Part shown: in pieces, positions 28,861 to 42,470 of the stretch
How positions within the stretch are numbered: position 1 is the first letter of the stretch
Layout of the letters: each line of letters opens with the position of its first letter
Assembly (NCBI RefSeq): GCF_902686445.1
Contig: NC_062223.1
Location: forward strand, 61,005,498-61,069,497
From: Sciurus carolinensis
Lineage: Eukaryota > Chordata > Mammalia > Rodentia > Sciuridae
DNA length: 64,000 nucleotides
Reading direction: 5' to 3'
The notes under the pieces: generated by a model
Databases searched by the model: none
The model's input: the letters and a program-made list of their open reading frames with translations, nothing else
Told to the model about the DNA's origin: nothing
Made by a program: the position numbers and the translations under genes

Positions 28861-30790
28861 GATTTTGCAGTGCACGTGGTAGACGTGATTTTACTCACAC
28901 CATAAATGGTAAAGTGGTATAAGGTATAGTGAACAACTTTATGGTGTGATATTCCTCTATTAATTTGATCTCTAGTTTACATTTCCCATTATACTCGATT
29001 TAATAGTTAGGGAACTATGTTTGGTAAGATTGATAGTCCCTTTAGTACAATGGTACCCTGTGGCAAGTGAGACTGTACAAATAGTGTAATGATACACGCT
29101 GAATAAACAAAACTGTCTAAGATTGAAGCAAAGCCAAGGTCCGACCATTTCCTGGGGATTTTGGGAAATCCCGTAATCTGCAGTTTGTACTAAACCCAAT
29201 CATATTTAGCACACTGCTTCTCAGTGAATGGGCCTTAATACTATATTTCAACCAAATGATGAAATGAGAAGTAAAAAATCTATAAAGAAAAGCTATGGTT
29301 CTTCTAATTGTTAATGCCTTGTAATTATGCCCCTTTCTGGAATAATAAAATGTTCCTTGGCAGAGGTCAGGATCTCTGCCACTGACTTATTTAACAGATC
29401 CTCTTAACATCTGTCCTGCAGACTGTGCACTTTATTAGCAGACAAGAGACCCAACAGACTTAGCCTGCTGTGTACCTTTTTCACATTCACACAGCTGTGG
29501 ATTAACTCAGACTTTCCAGAAGAGGACTGACCAGAAGGGACAGTAATGTTATTGGCTAATTCTAAAAAGATGGGAAAAAAGGAGCAGAAACAAATGTTGC
29601 CCAAGTACAATTCAGTGTTTTTAGGGTGACAATTACCAGTCTGTTTTAAAAAGGAATAAAAGCAGCTATTTCCCTAAAAAAGGAAAGTCTATTCATATCT
29701 GTGTGGGAACCTAATCAGGCTCTTGTTTCCAATGACGATGACTCCACAGTCGCACCAGGTCTGCAACAAGAATGCTCCTTTTGTGTGCCGATAATGTGGA
29801 AACGATAAAATTTCCTTTAAGAGACATATGTGTTTACATCATGAGATGTGTTATTTGACAAAATGCTTTGTTCTTCTCATATTTTCCAAGCAGAGTTTCA
29901 TGCTGGGTTGTTGGGCTGGAAATCTTTGATTAACTGGAATTAGTTGCTGAAATAAAATAGACCCTTTTTTTTAAATGATTCATCTTGCTGAGCTATAAAT
30001 TATTATAAAACATACAAGGAGTGACAGAAAGAAGTGCTGATTTGAACCTCTGACCCACGTCAGGCACAAAAACATAAGATTATTCCTCAAAGCGCTTCAT
30101 AAAGACATAAATATTCCATAGTCCACTTGGAATTATGTCTTCTTAACAAACTAAAGCTGTGATTTTATGTTATGTAAAGAGAGTTTTTTAGAGGTGTTAT
30201 AGTATGCTTAGAGGAGATATTGAGATTCAGAAAAATCCCCCCCAAATTAAGACTTTGAATCCTTAAAGATTTTTCTCTGTCCAACAATAAGACAGTGAAA
30301 ACAAGAACAAAACAAAGTTCCTGTCCCCCAAATGAATAGCCAAGGATAGTTTCCCTTTTTCCAGAGAAGTGGTACATTTTATAAATCTTAAGCCCTTTTC
30401 AAAGCCACACTGGTCCTTAGTATGAACATCTTAGTGCTGTGACACACAGCCTTTGAGGACTAGCCCAAAGGAATGGACCGGGAGCAGGAGACATTACAAA
30501 ATACACAACAGAAACTCCCTCAGCCCAAACATTTCCTATGATGCAGGGATTGGTGTACATTCTGTTCATGATTACTTTTTAACTTCAAGTTAACCAAAGA
30601 CTTTTTCCTGGGCCTTCTCTGTGAATAAAGACAACCTACCTGCTCTTAGTCAAAATTAATTGTTCACAGTGGTGGTGTTTCAGTAGTACTTTGTCAGTGC
30701 TTTTCATATTGTGTTTTTTCTCCTTCCTATTCTTGCTGTGAGACAGCATATCCTTGCTGTTTGGAAAGACAACATATTTCTTCATCTTTG

Positions 30791-30931
30791 CTTTTTAAAA
30801 AATTTTTTTAAAAATTTAGTTGCAGATGGACACAATACCTTTATTTTATTTATTTATGTGATGCTGAGGCTCAAACCCAGTGCCACACCATGTGAGGTAA
30901 GCTCTTTATCACTAAGCTACAACCTCAGTCC
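30791..30931 (-). mobile_element. Sciurid ID-type SINE with A-rich leader
   Basis: 'agttgcagatggacacaata' 'cctttattttatttattta', then 'gatgctgaggctcaaaccca' through 'aagctacaacctcagtc', is a sciurid SINE arrangement in reverse. Flanking duplications tatttcttcatctttg (30775-30790) and tatttcttcatctgtg (30932-30947) match at 15 of 16 positions and fix the edges. Confidence 0.88.
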
Positions 30932-31129
30932 TATTTCTTCATCTGTGTATCCCTAATATGTTTCATGCTGAATTGCATAAAAATTCCAGTAAGTAGTTAT
31001 TTTTTTCTGAATAAGATCTTTGGATCTTTTTCTTAAAGAGAATGTACCCATAAGAGTAGGAAGAGTGTACAGATATTGAGTCTTCATGGTGTGCCTCTGT
31101 TTTAAGTAACTTGTGTGTGTTAACTCATT

Positions 31130-31250
31130 TATTCCAGGGAACAATCTTTTGGAGAGTTTCTATTATTACCCCATTTTGTAGCTGTGGCAATTTAGGGTCC
31201 AAAGAGATTAAGTAGCTTGTTTAGGATCACACAGTTAATGAAGAGTTGTT
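31130..31250 (-). mobile_element. MIR SINE fragment
   Basis: 'attattaccccattttgtag' and 'aaagagattaagtagcttgt' 'ttaggatcacacagtt' are the reversed MIR core ('ctgtgtgaccttgggcaag'). Confidence 0.7.
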
Positions 31251-32359
31251 TTGACTAAAGAGTACACACACTCAATCACTATTGTAGTAATTTATAAGAT
31301 CTTATTTTTCTATATTTCTTCTTTAGTCATTTATATTAACTATTACCTGCTTCATCTGTTATAGGAATTTTTCAACATGAATTTTAAGTTTTGTTTCAGT
31401 ATCATATCTAGTGATAATAAAGCCTGTACTTATTACCCATGATTTGAATGATTTTTAGCATGGTTGCCCATGTACAAGGTATCATTCCTTTCTGCTAATT
31501 AGAGAGTAAGCCATGGGTATTACTGTAGGATACAGATGGCATATTTACATACTGCAAAATATGCTGAAGTTCTCCAATTGGCAATACTAATAATTTGCTG
31601 TTTAAAAAGTGACAGTTAGTAGAGTTGGCCCTGAGACAGAGTAAAACATTTGAGTTTTTAAAAAATCCAGAAGAAAATATAAGGAAGTTAAGAAGAGGAT
31701 ATTTTACATTATTTCTTATCTAGTTTACCTGATCAGTTAAAAGTGAATTAAAAATATTTTATTTCCTTTAATATTTATAACAAACAAAAATTTTATTTTA
31801 GTATTAATATGAAATTTATGTTTAATAAATCCATGTATTCCATCATATTTATAAATGTGTTCGTTAGCATGAGTCTTATGTTATTTTCCAAAATCTGCAA
31901 AGAAATTAAAATTAAGTTCAGTTTTAAAACAGTAAAAGCATGTTTATATAGTAAACACATTCATTTCCAACTAATATCATTTGTTCTGTCCAAAGATTAA
32001 AGTAAAATGATAACATCTAGAAAATATTATACTTTCCTTTCATGCAACTTTGTTTTCTCAAATATATATTTTTAACAATTTGAATAAAAGCTTTTTAAAA
32101 TTACATAGTTGCCCATATTTGTCTTCATTCTGTGTTGTTTTGGAAGCTTTATTATGGATGGAATTCGAAGGGCATAGGAGCTGGGCAATTGTAGAATATT
32201 TTTCAAGCAATAGCATCTGGTTCCTTGGCAGTCATCATGGGCCAAGGCAAGGCAGTCCTGGCATATCTCCAGATTCCCATGTGTGTATTGCTGAGTGATT
32301 TCCAGGTCTGCCATGTTGTTTTAACGGTGTTTCCTAGAAACCCAGAAACTCAGAATGGA

Positions 32360-32880
32360 ATCCAAAGTCCATTTCATAATATACAAGGCCTAGGTGATTT
32401 GGCCCACTTGCTATCTTTCTGACACTCGACATAATACCCTTTGCCCAGTGTACTCTGCTCCAGGTACACTGGCCTCCTGTTTTTTCTTGACTATTCCAAG
32501 CACAATCACACCCTAGGCATGGGCATTTCATCTATACTTTGCCTCCACCTGAGTGCCATCCCCAGAGAGTCACATGGCTTACTCCCTCATTTCATTTAGG
32601 TCTCTATTCAAATGTCCTCTATTGTTTTCCTGATCTCTCCATATTTAAGACCCCTCTCCTCCCACATACTCACATACCCAGTTACTTTATATTTTGTAGC
32701 ACATATCACCCATAATATCACACACAATAATATCACACATAATGTCTTTATTTTGTCTTCTCCCCGCTCCTTTCCCCAAAGACACTGCTCACTGTGTTTT
32801 TCCAAAACCCAAATAGTACTTGGCCCATAGTAACCACTCAGTAAATAATCTTTTGAATGAATAGATGAAGGAATGAATGT
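32360..32880 (+). mobile_element. L2 LINE 3' end, sense, long copy
   Basis: In order: 'atacaaggcctaggtgattt', 'ctatttcaaatgtcc'-like text near 32.60 kb ('ggtctctattcaaatgtcct'), 'tagtacttggcccatagtaa', and the terminal 'cttttgaatgaatag' with GAATGAATG repeats. About 500 bp of the 3' end of L2, in the same orientation as SOX6. Internal duplication of the 'atcacac.ataat' motif is visible near 32.70-32.74 kb. Confidence 0.8.
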
Positions 32881-33554
32881 AGTACCTTCTGTTTAAAAAG
32901 AAACTGTATTTTCAAACATTGTTAAATTAAGACATATTCATTTACTAAGTATATCACTCTGCATGTGTACAAATGTATATATTGAAAACATTCTTATGAC
33001 TCTTAGTTTGTGAAAAGTAATGATTGGGTTTCAAATAGAAGTTCTGGACTCACATGAGTTTTCACTTCTTATTGGTTGATTGAGGCAAGATGGACTTGAG
33101 TTTTACCTGATGAGCTGGGACTTCGTGACTAGAGAGTGAAAGGAGAATTATAAATGCAAGCCGTACCACTTGGAGCATATTCAGAGAACTGGATCTCTTC
33201 AGCATTGCCTGCCCAGCTCTTGAAAACAGAAGGAAAACAACTTCCTTCCCATGAAGCTTATTTCCAACTGCCCTCATTATCACCTCTTTGAATATCTTGC
33301 TTCAAGAACTAAATTACTAATTGTTTCAATGACTGAACTTTCATTTCTGTAAATAAGGCATTGTATGTTTACATATTTTATTTAGCACCCTGAAAGAGAA
33401 GATACTTGGAAAAAGCAGAGCAATTGTTTCTTAAAATTATTGGAGGTTGCTTTGTTTATCTTAGTTACTTGTGCTGTGCAACTGTGTTCCATAAGGAAAT
33501 GTTCTTCTGAATGCATTCCAATATAATTGGTGCAATCAGAGAATGAATTCCAAG

Positions 33555-33624
33555 TCCTCCTCCTCCTTCTCCTCCCCCTCCTCCTCCTCCTCCTCTTCCT
33601 CCTCCTCTTCTTTTTCTTCTTCTC
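33555..33624. repeat. (TCC)n/(TTC)n pyrimidine tract
   Basis: About 70 bases of almost pure pyrimidine, dominated by TCC units and grading to TTC. The minus-strand frame over it (Arg/Lys run) is an artefact of the repeat. Pure homopyrimidine of this length can form triplex DNA (inference). Confidence 0.95.
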
Positions 33625-34739
33625 ATGTGTATGTTTGTGTAGCAGAGAATTGGGTGTTGTGTTACCTGATGGATTCTGATTTCTTTTAAAGCATACTACT
33701 GTAAGGATTTTCTTTTCCTTTTTACAACTTCTTTCCACCACACCCAATGTATCCTCTACCCTGTTAGCACAATGAGCATGTCAAAAGAGCAAACTGCCCA
33801 ATGTTTGGGAAAAAAAGCAAAAGAACCTCTAGTCAGGGAAACTCTTCTTTTAATTCATTTTCCTTTACTTGACATTCTTGAGCCAACTACAGGGAATAAT
33901 GAAATGAATTAAGCAGGTCCTGGTTCTCAGTAGCTTATAGCCAATGCTTGTTCCATTTTTCTTTTGGCTATTATGGAAAGGCCTTCAGGGGGGTGAAAAT
34001 AGGTCTGAGACAAATTTTTAGCCCTTTATGTGTACTTGCGTAAACTTAAATTTAAAAAGTCTAAAAACACCTTAACATGATTATAATTACTTTAACCTAA
34101 TAAGTATAGGTGTACTTTTAAATATGTACATTTTAAGACAAATATGAAAATTAAATTCTACAACATAAATCATTCTTGGGTGCCCATGGATTACTTTTCA
34201 AGTACATTTAGGGTACATTTCTCTTTTTAAACAAACAAACAAAAAAATATCTCTTAGGTAGTCTGAACTAAAAGCTCTGATAAAATGTGCGAATTCTATT
34301 TTCAATGTATTAACTAAAAGAACAGTGCACCAGGAGACATGGGTTTGTATGAACAATGAATGAGGAAATAGGCAACCTGGGTTCTAGATTTTATTCCATC
34401 AGCTAATATTTTATACAAATCACATGTCTTCTGTAGTCTTGAGATTTCATCATCTATACAGCAAATAAATTGATCAGATAATGTTCACAATTCTTTCTTC
34501 TGCTAACATTGAATTACCCAGTATTTCTTTATGAAAAAATCAATGCATTACATGTTGAACCCACATGCTCAGAGCTTTAAGATATTAGGAACAAACAGAG
34601 GTGGCTTCCATGTTTGGAGATCCTTTTGGAAAGGTTGTGAGGTAAACTAAGAAAAGGATGCAGGCAGAAATGATAGCAGTTTGAAGAAGACAGAGGCAAA
34701 AATGGAAGTGAAGAGGATTTTATGGTCAGTGTCAACAGA

Positions 34740-35000
34740 ACCATTACTTAATGGCAGGCATTATGCTATATACTAAAAATGTAAAGATAAATAAGACTGA
34801 ATCTTTCCCTTAAGAAACTCAGAATATAGTGGGAAAGAAAGACATGAAAAAAGAAGACATATTATCAACTATATGGGGATAGAGGATGGGAATGCAAAGG
34901 AGGAGATAGTCAGATAAGATTTCATAGAGAAAGTGATTTTTGTGATGAGACTCAAAAGATGAATTATGACAGAGCTAATAAGGAAAAACAAGTGCAGTGG
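34740..35000 (-). mobile_element. L2 LINE fragment, antisense
   Basis: 'atggcaggcattatgctata', 'aagaaactcagaatatagtg' and 'gatttcatagagaaagtgat' follow the reversed L2 3'-end order. Diverged; edges approximate. Confidence 0.6.
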
Positions 35001-35748
35001 AAAAGCATGCAGAAGGGATAAGGAGATTGACTTGGCTATTAACCCAGAAGGAGGAGTGGGAGTGATCCTTCATCCTATTCCTTCTCTCACCTATCCCTAC
35101 AGACAATTTCCTCTGGTCTCATACATTAGGGACATAGCTAAACAAGTTCTTTCTACTGAAAGACAGGGACTGTAGTTCTATCCTTCTATAAAACCACAGC
35201 TGTATTTCCTGGATCATTTTGTTGACTTTGAAGGTTTATGAGAAGTAAAAGTATTTATAAACTCTTTCAAATAATTATTTTTAAGCTCTTTCCCCACCCA
35301 TCCTTCAGTCTGTAATGACTTGTTACTGACATACTTTCTTCTCTGTGCTAAAGAAGCACTAAATCAGGCTGCTTAATTAATCCTGTTTTTGTTTCTACCT
35401 TCTTACAACTGAACCTGTCCGGCTTTATAGCTTGCCTCACTTGGTATGCAAAAGGAATTGCCAATGTGTGTGGTATACAAGGATAGGGTCTGTTAACCTA
35501 GTTAGCTGGAGCTAGGCCTGAGGTTCTCAGATGTTGTGTGGAATCACAGCAAATGGGGTCAATATGAAGGCAACAGTTGGCATCTTTGGGTAGCTCCTGT
35601 TGAATCTGTTTTTGTTGGATAGAATTTTCTCTTCCTTCCCTTTCTTCATTCTCTACCAATAGGCAGGTTGTATGTGAGGGGAAATTTGATTCTCCTTTTT
35701 TCTGGATCAGATTCCACACTACTAAAATGTTTTTTGCTAACTGCAATG

Positions 35749-35804
35749 AAAAAAAAAAAAAAAAAAGAAAGAAAAAGAAAAAGAAAAACAAAACAAAACA
35801 AAAA
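35749..35804. repeat. Poly(A) grading into (GAAA)n and (AAAAC)n
   Basis: 18 A, then GAAA/GAAAAA units, then AAAAC units. No SINE body precedes it, so it appears to be a simple repeat and not a clear retroposon tail. Confidence 0.93.
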
Positions 35805-36309
35805 CCAGGAGAATCTATTCTACTACAAAGAGAATTTGGTGTGTAAAGTTGTGCCCGCATTTTACTATTGGTTCCCATATATTGGAGCATACCCATGCCA
35901 GTTTAAAGCCCCTGTCAGTTTGTATTTTATCAAGTTCTATTTCTAACCACACTGCGTAGTTCTTTTTGTCCTTTCAGTGTTTTAAGCTAGGATTTTTTAA
36001 GGTGTCTTCTACTACAGCTCAGAGATGGGTTGTTGAAGGGAGTTGTCCAGATCAAAACAGTGACCTTTACTCCTTTAAGATGACTGCTGGTACCATTAAC
36101 TTTTCTTTCTCCATTTGAGGATTATAAAGTGCCGTTTTCCAAAGAATAGCTGTAAGACATCTGGAAATACAGTTTGCTTTTTGAGAGCTCAGAATAGCAG
36201 TCACATCAGAATCTTTCTTCTTGGACAATGATTCTTGTCTGGTAGTTAGGAACAGGAAATAGGTTTCACTGGGATTCACTGTATAGCTTATTTAAAATAA
36301 TTTAATTTT

Positions 36310-36450
36310 AAAAGCAGAAAGACCATGGGCTTAAAAGTGAGACTGACTCTAAATGGATAATAATTCCTATCTTACATAACTATTATGAAGATTAAATAAA
36401 ATAATAAAATACCTAGCATAGTGTCCAACTGAGTTAGTATTCAACATGTA
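36310..36450 (+). mobile_element. MIR-like SINE fragment
   Basis: 'agaccatgggcttaaaagtg' at its 5' side, and 'gaagattaaataaaataata' and 'acctagcatagtgtccaact' at its 3' side, follow MIR sense order. Confidence 0.6.
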
Positions 36451-37110
36451 TTTGTTAAATTATCCCATGAATATGGGGGGAGGGTGACTATTGGCTGGCC
36501 AAAGGACTGGTTATATGGTTTTGTGAAAACCATATGATTATGAAGAAAAAAAAGGCATTGAGCCTTTTCTCTATGGCTTTCTCTATTGGAGATCTTACAT
36601 GATTTTATCATAAAAAGAATAAAAATAGATTTTACATTATGATAAATATAGGCGCCTTGTAACAAGAACCATTATAATTTGACATCAGTTGGTTGTTTGG
36701 GAACAAAGTATGCTTCTCTTCCCAAATATGAGAGTGGTATAACATGGCTTTCCAGCATAGTGCATAGGCCATTGTGTCCTGACACTCAGAAATTTCCCTT
36801 TAAGTCTGCGTTGAATTAGTAGAACCTACTGCTCTGTGTGAATCTAAGTGGGTTTGGTTATTAAAGTATCACTAGGATCCAGATGCAAGAAAGACTTACT
36901 GTTAAGTCTACACTGAGTACATAAAACTAGAATCTTTAGAGGTATATATTTGTGGATTTGTGAGATTTTCCTAGGATTTAATCCAATTTATTTAAGAGAT
37001 TGGCTGATAGATTAGTGGTAAAGCATGGAAAAGACTCTGTGTTTTCTGCTTGTACATTCGTCTGTCTTTGTAAATACCTGTCTTCTTGGAATAAATTTTG
37101 ATATTATTAA

Positions 37111-37418
37111 TATGGCCTTGCCATAGTTACATGTTGAAATCCTTACTCCCAAGGTGATGATAATAGGAGGGAAACCTTCAGGAGGCGGTTAGGTCATGGA
37201 TCTGGAGTCTCCACAGATGGCATTAATTAAAAGAGGCTCCAGAGAGAATCCTTGCCCCTTCCACCATGTGAGGAAGCAGGCCCTCACCAGACAAGGAATC
37301 TTCTGGTGTTTTGATCATGCATATCTCAGCCTTTAGAACTGTGAGAAATAAATTTTTGTTGTTTCTTAGACACTTAGTTGATGGCATTTTGTTGTAGCAG
37401 TGCAAATGAACTAAGACA
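37111..37418 (+). mobile_element. Solitary MLT1-type LTR (MaLR), sense
   Basis: Typical MaLR/MLT1 landmarks appear in order: 'gttacatgttgaaatcctta', 'tccaccatgtgaggaagcag', 'gaactgtgagaaataaattt' and the end 'aatgaactaagaca'. About 308 bp, starting near tatggcc and ending in CA. No internal retroviral sequence is attached, so it is a solo LTR. Confidence 0.75.
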
Positions 37419-37429
37419 AACCTCCTGAA

Positions 37430-37850
37430 GCCCATCCCCTCTATCCTCGACTCTGTCACTCTACTCACCCTCAGCAGTCCTGACACACTGATCTTAAGGT
37501 CCTCAGAAACATGTCTCTTTCCTGCCTCTGAGTCACAAAACTTGCTATTTATTTCTAGAATTTTTTCCACTGGATAGGTCTTACAGAACATGACATTTCC
37601 TTAGAAAAGCTATTCTGGTCCTCCAGACTCCATTAAATACCTTCGTTAGGTGGTCTCTTGACATTGTGTGCTTTCCTTTCTCAGTGCTTACCATAACCAT
37701 ATTTTCATAGGTATATCTGAGCATTTATTTAATATCAGTTTCTTGTGTTATCAGGCACCATTCTGAGTTGTTTGTTGGTATACCTCCAGTGTTTAGGACA
37801 GGGTTTAATTTATTAAGTATGTAATAATAAGTTGTCAATAAACAAATTAG
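37430..37850 (+). mobile_element. L2 LINE 3' region, sense
   Basis: 'cactctactcaccctcagca', 'ttaggtggtctcttgacatt' and the 3' part 'agtgtttaggacagggttta' 'gttgtcaataaac' follow L2 sense order. Diverged, and directly follows the MLT1 LTR. Confidence 0.6.
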
Positions 37851-40800
37851 TCAATACTGGAAAGGTACAAAGATTTATCATATGTCCATTTCTATTTTAC
37901 ATTATATTCTGGTAATGTTGGAGTAAGAACTAGAAAGTTTTTCTACTTCCAGTACTGACTAATTATTTGATCATGGAAAAGCTACTTCTGCTTGCTAGGC
38001 CTTAGCTCATCTGTAGAATGAGGAGGTCAAACTCGTTTAAATGATGTGTTAAGGCTTTCAGTTCCATGTGGTAAGTATGTCATTGTTTCACTTTCGAAAA
38101 TTTTAAGGCTAAATACTTTATTAAAACTACTACTTATAAAGGTGGATCATTTTCAGCAGAAAAGTAAAAGCATTTCTTAAAGTGTTCCCATAAATATGAG
38201 TGATTTTATAATTGTGAAAAAATATTTAGTTAGGCATGATTTTACTTGTATGTACCACATATCATTTATATGTCCTGGGTAAAAAAACAGTTCAGTATCC
38301 CAAACAATCACTGAGCATTTTCCAAAATTGAAATGGAAAAATTCATATTTACAAAAATCTTCAACCAAAGTTTAAATGTTTATGGGATTTTTGCTAAGCC
38401 TGTTTTAAGTTTTACTATAATGTTGATTTCTTAAACCTCAACTGTGTTTACAAATGAATGTTCATTATAATCATTAAGAAAGTGAACTATGATCTGAGAA
38501 TTGTATGTGGAATGACATTTTTGTAAACCGGTATGTAATAGTTAATCAGAGTTTAACCTTTTTCCTTCCTGTACTTCAGTCTATAAAGGGATTGTTTAAC
38601 TTAAGTTAGAAAGTCTAGATGGAGAAAATCTAGTACTTCTCCTTAGTTACTGCTCTAACAGTGTAACTTGTACACTTTTTAAATGTTATAGAAAATTTTA
38701 AGATAAGTTGGTGAAGCTAGTAGTTACTCAGCAGTTATCTAGTAAACATTTTATCAGACCATTTCAAAAGAATCATTTCTCCTAAAACAGTATAATTTAA
38801 CTGGGATTGAATTTATTTTCCTTTTGTTTTTATAAACTCAACATCATAAAATTATTTATTATACATAATAATGTACCACATCTGTTACTGCATTTTGTAG
38901 ATATTCTCTCTCTTTCCTAACATATAATGATTCCATATAGTATATCAATTCAAAAAATATTGATTGGGAATCTGTTTTGCAATACACTTGTTAGTGCTAG
39001 GCATTCAAGAATAGATTGATCACTTCTTCAATAAACTTATAGTGTATAAAGGAGAATAAAATACACATCCATAACTGAACAGAAAGTTTGAAAATTTGGT
39101 AAGCATCACAAGAAAAGTGCAAATCAAGCTTTAAGGATCTATATTTTACATCTTTAGGGTTATATGCTTGGTCCAAGATTTTGATTCTTTCTCACCCCCC
39201 AACACAGAACCTTGCACACAGAACACACTCAATTAATGTTAACTTAAAAGGTGAGCTGTGAAGTTGTTTTGTAAATGTATTCCTAGTCAACCAATGATAT
39301 TTTCATTATCCAAATCAAAACTAAAATCTTCAGTTTGAAGATATTTATAACAAATAATATTTTTGTTAGAATGTGATATTTTAAATTTTCATGAGTGTCT
39401 CCTAACTTTTCATTGTACACCATATCCTCATTTTTATTTCAAGACTCATTTTACTAAATCTTGCATGATATCCACTGCCCAGTTAACCCAGATGTAAGTT
39501 TCATGGGATGTGGCTATAGTTCTTCCTGCCTCTAAGATATTAGTAATCATGACTTAAAGAAACAGCTCAGAGGAGTCTCGGAGTTCATGGGGTCTTGTCT
39601 CTTTTATGTATGACTTACTAGAAAAGTATATAAAATAAATGATTGTCAGAACTTTAAAGGAAGCTATTAACATTACTCAGTTTTTCAAAAACAACTGTAT
39701 TGTTGGATCAACCTGAAGGATCACTGAATTGTCAACTTTTTAAAAAATAGATTATTCTCCATTTTTCACTACTTGAAGTTCCCTAAGGGACTCAAGATTG
39801 AGATAAATAAAATGTACTTTCTTTTGATCTGAATGACTGAGGTAAAGTGAAGGCATAAATTATGTTTAAGGACCCTTAAATATCTTCTAAGATTTCATGA
39901 CTCTCTAATACTCAAGAGCAGGATGTATTGGTTATGATACCAACTACTACATAGCTAACACCTTTTCAGTCCAACCACCTTTATTCATTCCTTTCACTAA
40001 TAGAACTTTCCTTTGCTGACTTGACCCAAGCAGAAATTTTATAGAAGCTTTACCTGCCCCCACCTTGAAGACACCTGGCTGAATTTCAAAGAGAAAGGAC
40101 ACAGCAGAGTAAAAAGGAAGCAAAAAGGACAGTATTCTTTTACCTAAGTTCTATCAGTTTGACTGACTCTTACTTGCAAATTTTTCTTGCCACTGAGTCA
40201 TTCCATACAGAATTATGAAACTTTAATTTCTTTAGAGGCTTGTTATATTAGAAAAATTGTTCCAAAGAAAGCAACAATCATGACATAAGCACATCTGGCT
40301 CTTGCAAATTATTCTTTATTAAGCTTTCATTTAATTACATGTGCTGAAAGGTCTGCTTTTGATTACTGTAATTTTTTTTATTTGTCCATCTGAATGATAG
40401 TAATGCTGGAAATTATATAAAACCACCTGTTTTTTTCCCCTACAAAGTTTGAGTTGTTTTCTCTCTGGTCGATGAACTAGGAAGCTTTCTATTTATTATG
40501 CTAGAAATTTGACTATCAAGGTAATGGCTTAATCTTGAATATAAGAGGAAAATAAAATATTTGAATGAAGTTTTCAAGCATTAACTAGTGTTAAGATTGG
40601 GGTATCTGACTTCTGGCTAACCATAGCAGATTAACACATTCATTTATTGCCAATTTCACACAAATCTTAATATAGTAACAGTTAAGGATCTAGGTGTAAA
40701 CCTTCAAGTAGAAAATAGAAAGAAAGGCCAAAAAATGTTTTTGGAATATGAGAACGGGATAAATGGGTTATAACTGTCTTTGCAAAAAAGAGAAAGCTGA

Positions 40801-41102
40801 TATCTAAACTTTAAGAGTGTAAAGCTGAAAAAAATCAAACCCAGTTGGAACTGAATATTTGAAAGATTGAAGAATTAAAGGCATCATGTATCATCGAAGG
40901 CAAGGATTGTAAAGGTGAATTTGTAGACAAGATGATTAGTTTAAAATAGACATAAAATGATCCCACCCTAACCCCATGCAACCTGGTAACTACCATTCCC
41001 GCCTCTCAACCACCATAACCACTACATAACTTGGTACAGGACTGGAAGTTTATGGAAGTTTATTCTCTTGAGAAGTTGAACTTGAGAGGAGGTTTTTTTT
41101 TT

Positions 41103-41148
41103 TGTGTGTGTGTGTGTGTGTGTGTATGTGTGTGTGTGTGTGTGTGTG
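41103..41148. repeat. (TG)n microsatellite
   Basis: About 46 bases of TG with a single TA interruption, preceded by a T-run. Likely polymorphic. Confidence 0.96.
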
Positions 41149-41619
41149 CGGGTGCGCCTGTGTTGGGGACATTAGGCATAGCTGAAAATGAGTAGTGATA
41201 CCATTTTGAAAAGTTGATGGACCAGACACAGTAAGATCCCATAACTGCCTCTTCCTGCTTGGTTCACCCAGTGATGGCATATCAGTCTATCCCTCAATCA
41301 AGGCAAAAATTTGAGGCTCTCTCAAAAAAGTCCAGTGTAAAAGAAACAACCTATAGATATTGATATTTGGGATTCCTCATTGAAAAGCCCTATTGGATGC
41401 ATTATTACTTTATTCAGAAGGCCATCAGTGAATAAGTGAACCACCACACAGACTTTTCAGTCATCTTTTGGGTATGTCACTATTATAGATGAATAAACAA
41501 TCAATGAACACTAGAGACTTCATTAAAGTCTGTAATGAGAAAGAACACAAAGAGCTTGGAAGAAAAGAGACAACAATGCCAAGAACAGAAAACAAAAACA
41601 AATCCCAAACCTATCATTA

Positions 41620-42470
41620 ATATTATCCAACAGAATAGACAACTGAATGCTATAAAAAGAAGCAATTAGAGAACAAAAGAGTACTCTTAAAGCAAGAATA
41701 GCATGAATTTTTAAAAATTCATAGATGTCTTGAAGTTAAAGTTGAAAAAAATTTGTCATAGAGTATAATAAATGGTCAAAAAGAGGCTAATAGAAGGAAA
41801 ACCAGAGGGTCACCGAGGACGTCCAACATTTATCTAATAGGAGTTTGAGAAAACAGAGGGGAAGAAGTTGTTAATTAAATCCACCAGAATTGGGGGATAT
41901 GAGTTTACAGAGTGAGCGGGCCAAGTGTACAGAACAATGAATACGAAAATAAACAGATGCGCCTCTTAGTGAAGTTTCAAAACACTTGGCATAAAGGGGA
42001 GATCCTATTCCTTTCAGAGGGGAGAATAGATTCCATACACAGGATCAAGAATTAGAGTGACATCAGACTTTCTTAGCAATAAAAATAAGAAGACAACAGA
42101 TTAATATCTTTAGAATTCTGTTGGACAGTTATTTTCAACTTAGAATTCTATACCATTCAAACTGCAATCAACTAAGAGGGATATAATCTTAACATTTCTC
42201 AGAATATTAGTTCCCCAAAAATTAACTGTACGTATACCTTTCTCAGGTAACTCCTGCAGGATGTGCTCTACCAAAAAGCGACAGTTCACTAAGAGTCAGG
42301 AAAGCATGATAGTCAGGAAACAGGGAATTCAGGATAGGAAAGGCAAAAGTAATTCCACATGCTGTAGATCTGCAATAGGCCTGAAGAATAAACTACTTCA
42401 AATTAGAGCAAGAGATAGGAAATTCCAAGATGGACATCTGCATGGGGAGGCGGGTATAGGTACCTAATAT
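41620..42470 (+). mobile_element. Old L1M-type LINE fragment, sense
   Basis: 'gaattctgttggacagttat' 'cttagaattctatacc' 'attcaaactgcaatcaacta' and the 'tcaggtaactcctgcaggat' stretch resemble the internal/3' region of ancient L1M elements. It is A-rich on the + strand and has no intact frame. Edges are uncertain by 100 bp or more. Confidence 0.5.

Noticed and set aside
33382..33747. Minus-strand 121-codon open frame with a long Arg/Lys run
   Set aside because: The basic run is the translation of the (TCC)n/(TTC)n tract. No homology, no splice or promoter context, and antisense inside an intron.
35498..35896. Minus-strand 132-codon open frame with a Phe run
   Set aside because: The Phe run is the reversed poly-A/GAAA repeat at 35749-35804. 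No other support.
37223..37591. Minus-strand 122-codon open frame
   Set aside because: It spans the MLT1-type LTR and an L2 fragment and has no protein similarity I recognise.
41060..41280. Minus-strand His/Thr repeat frames
   Set aside because: These are translations of the (TG)n microsatellite at 41103-41148.
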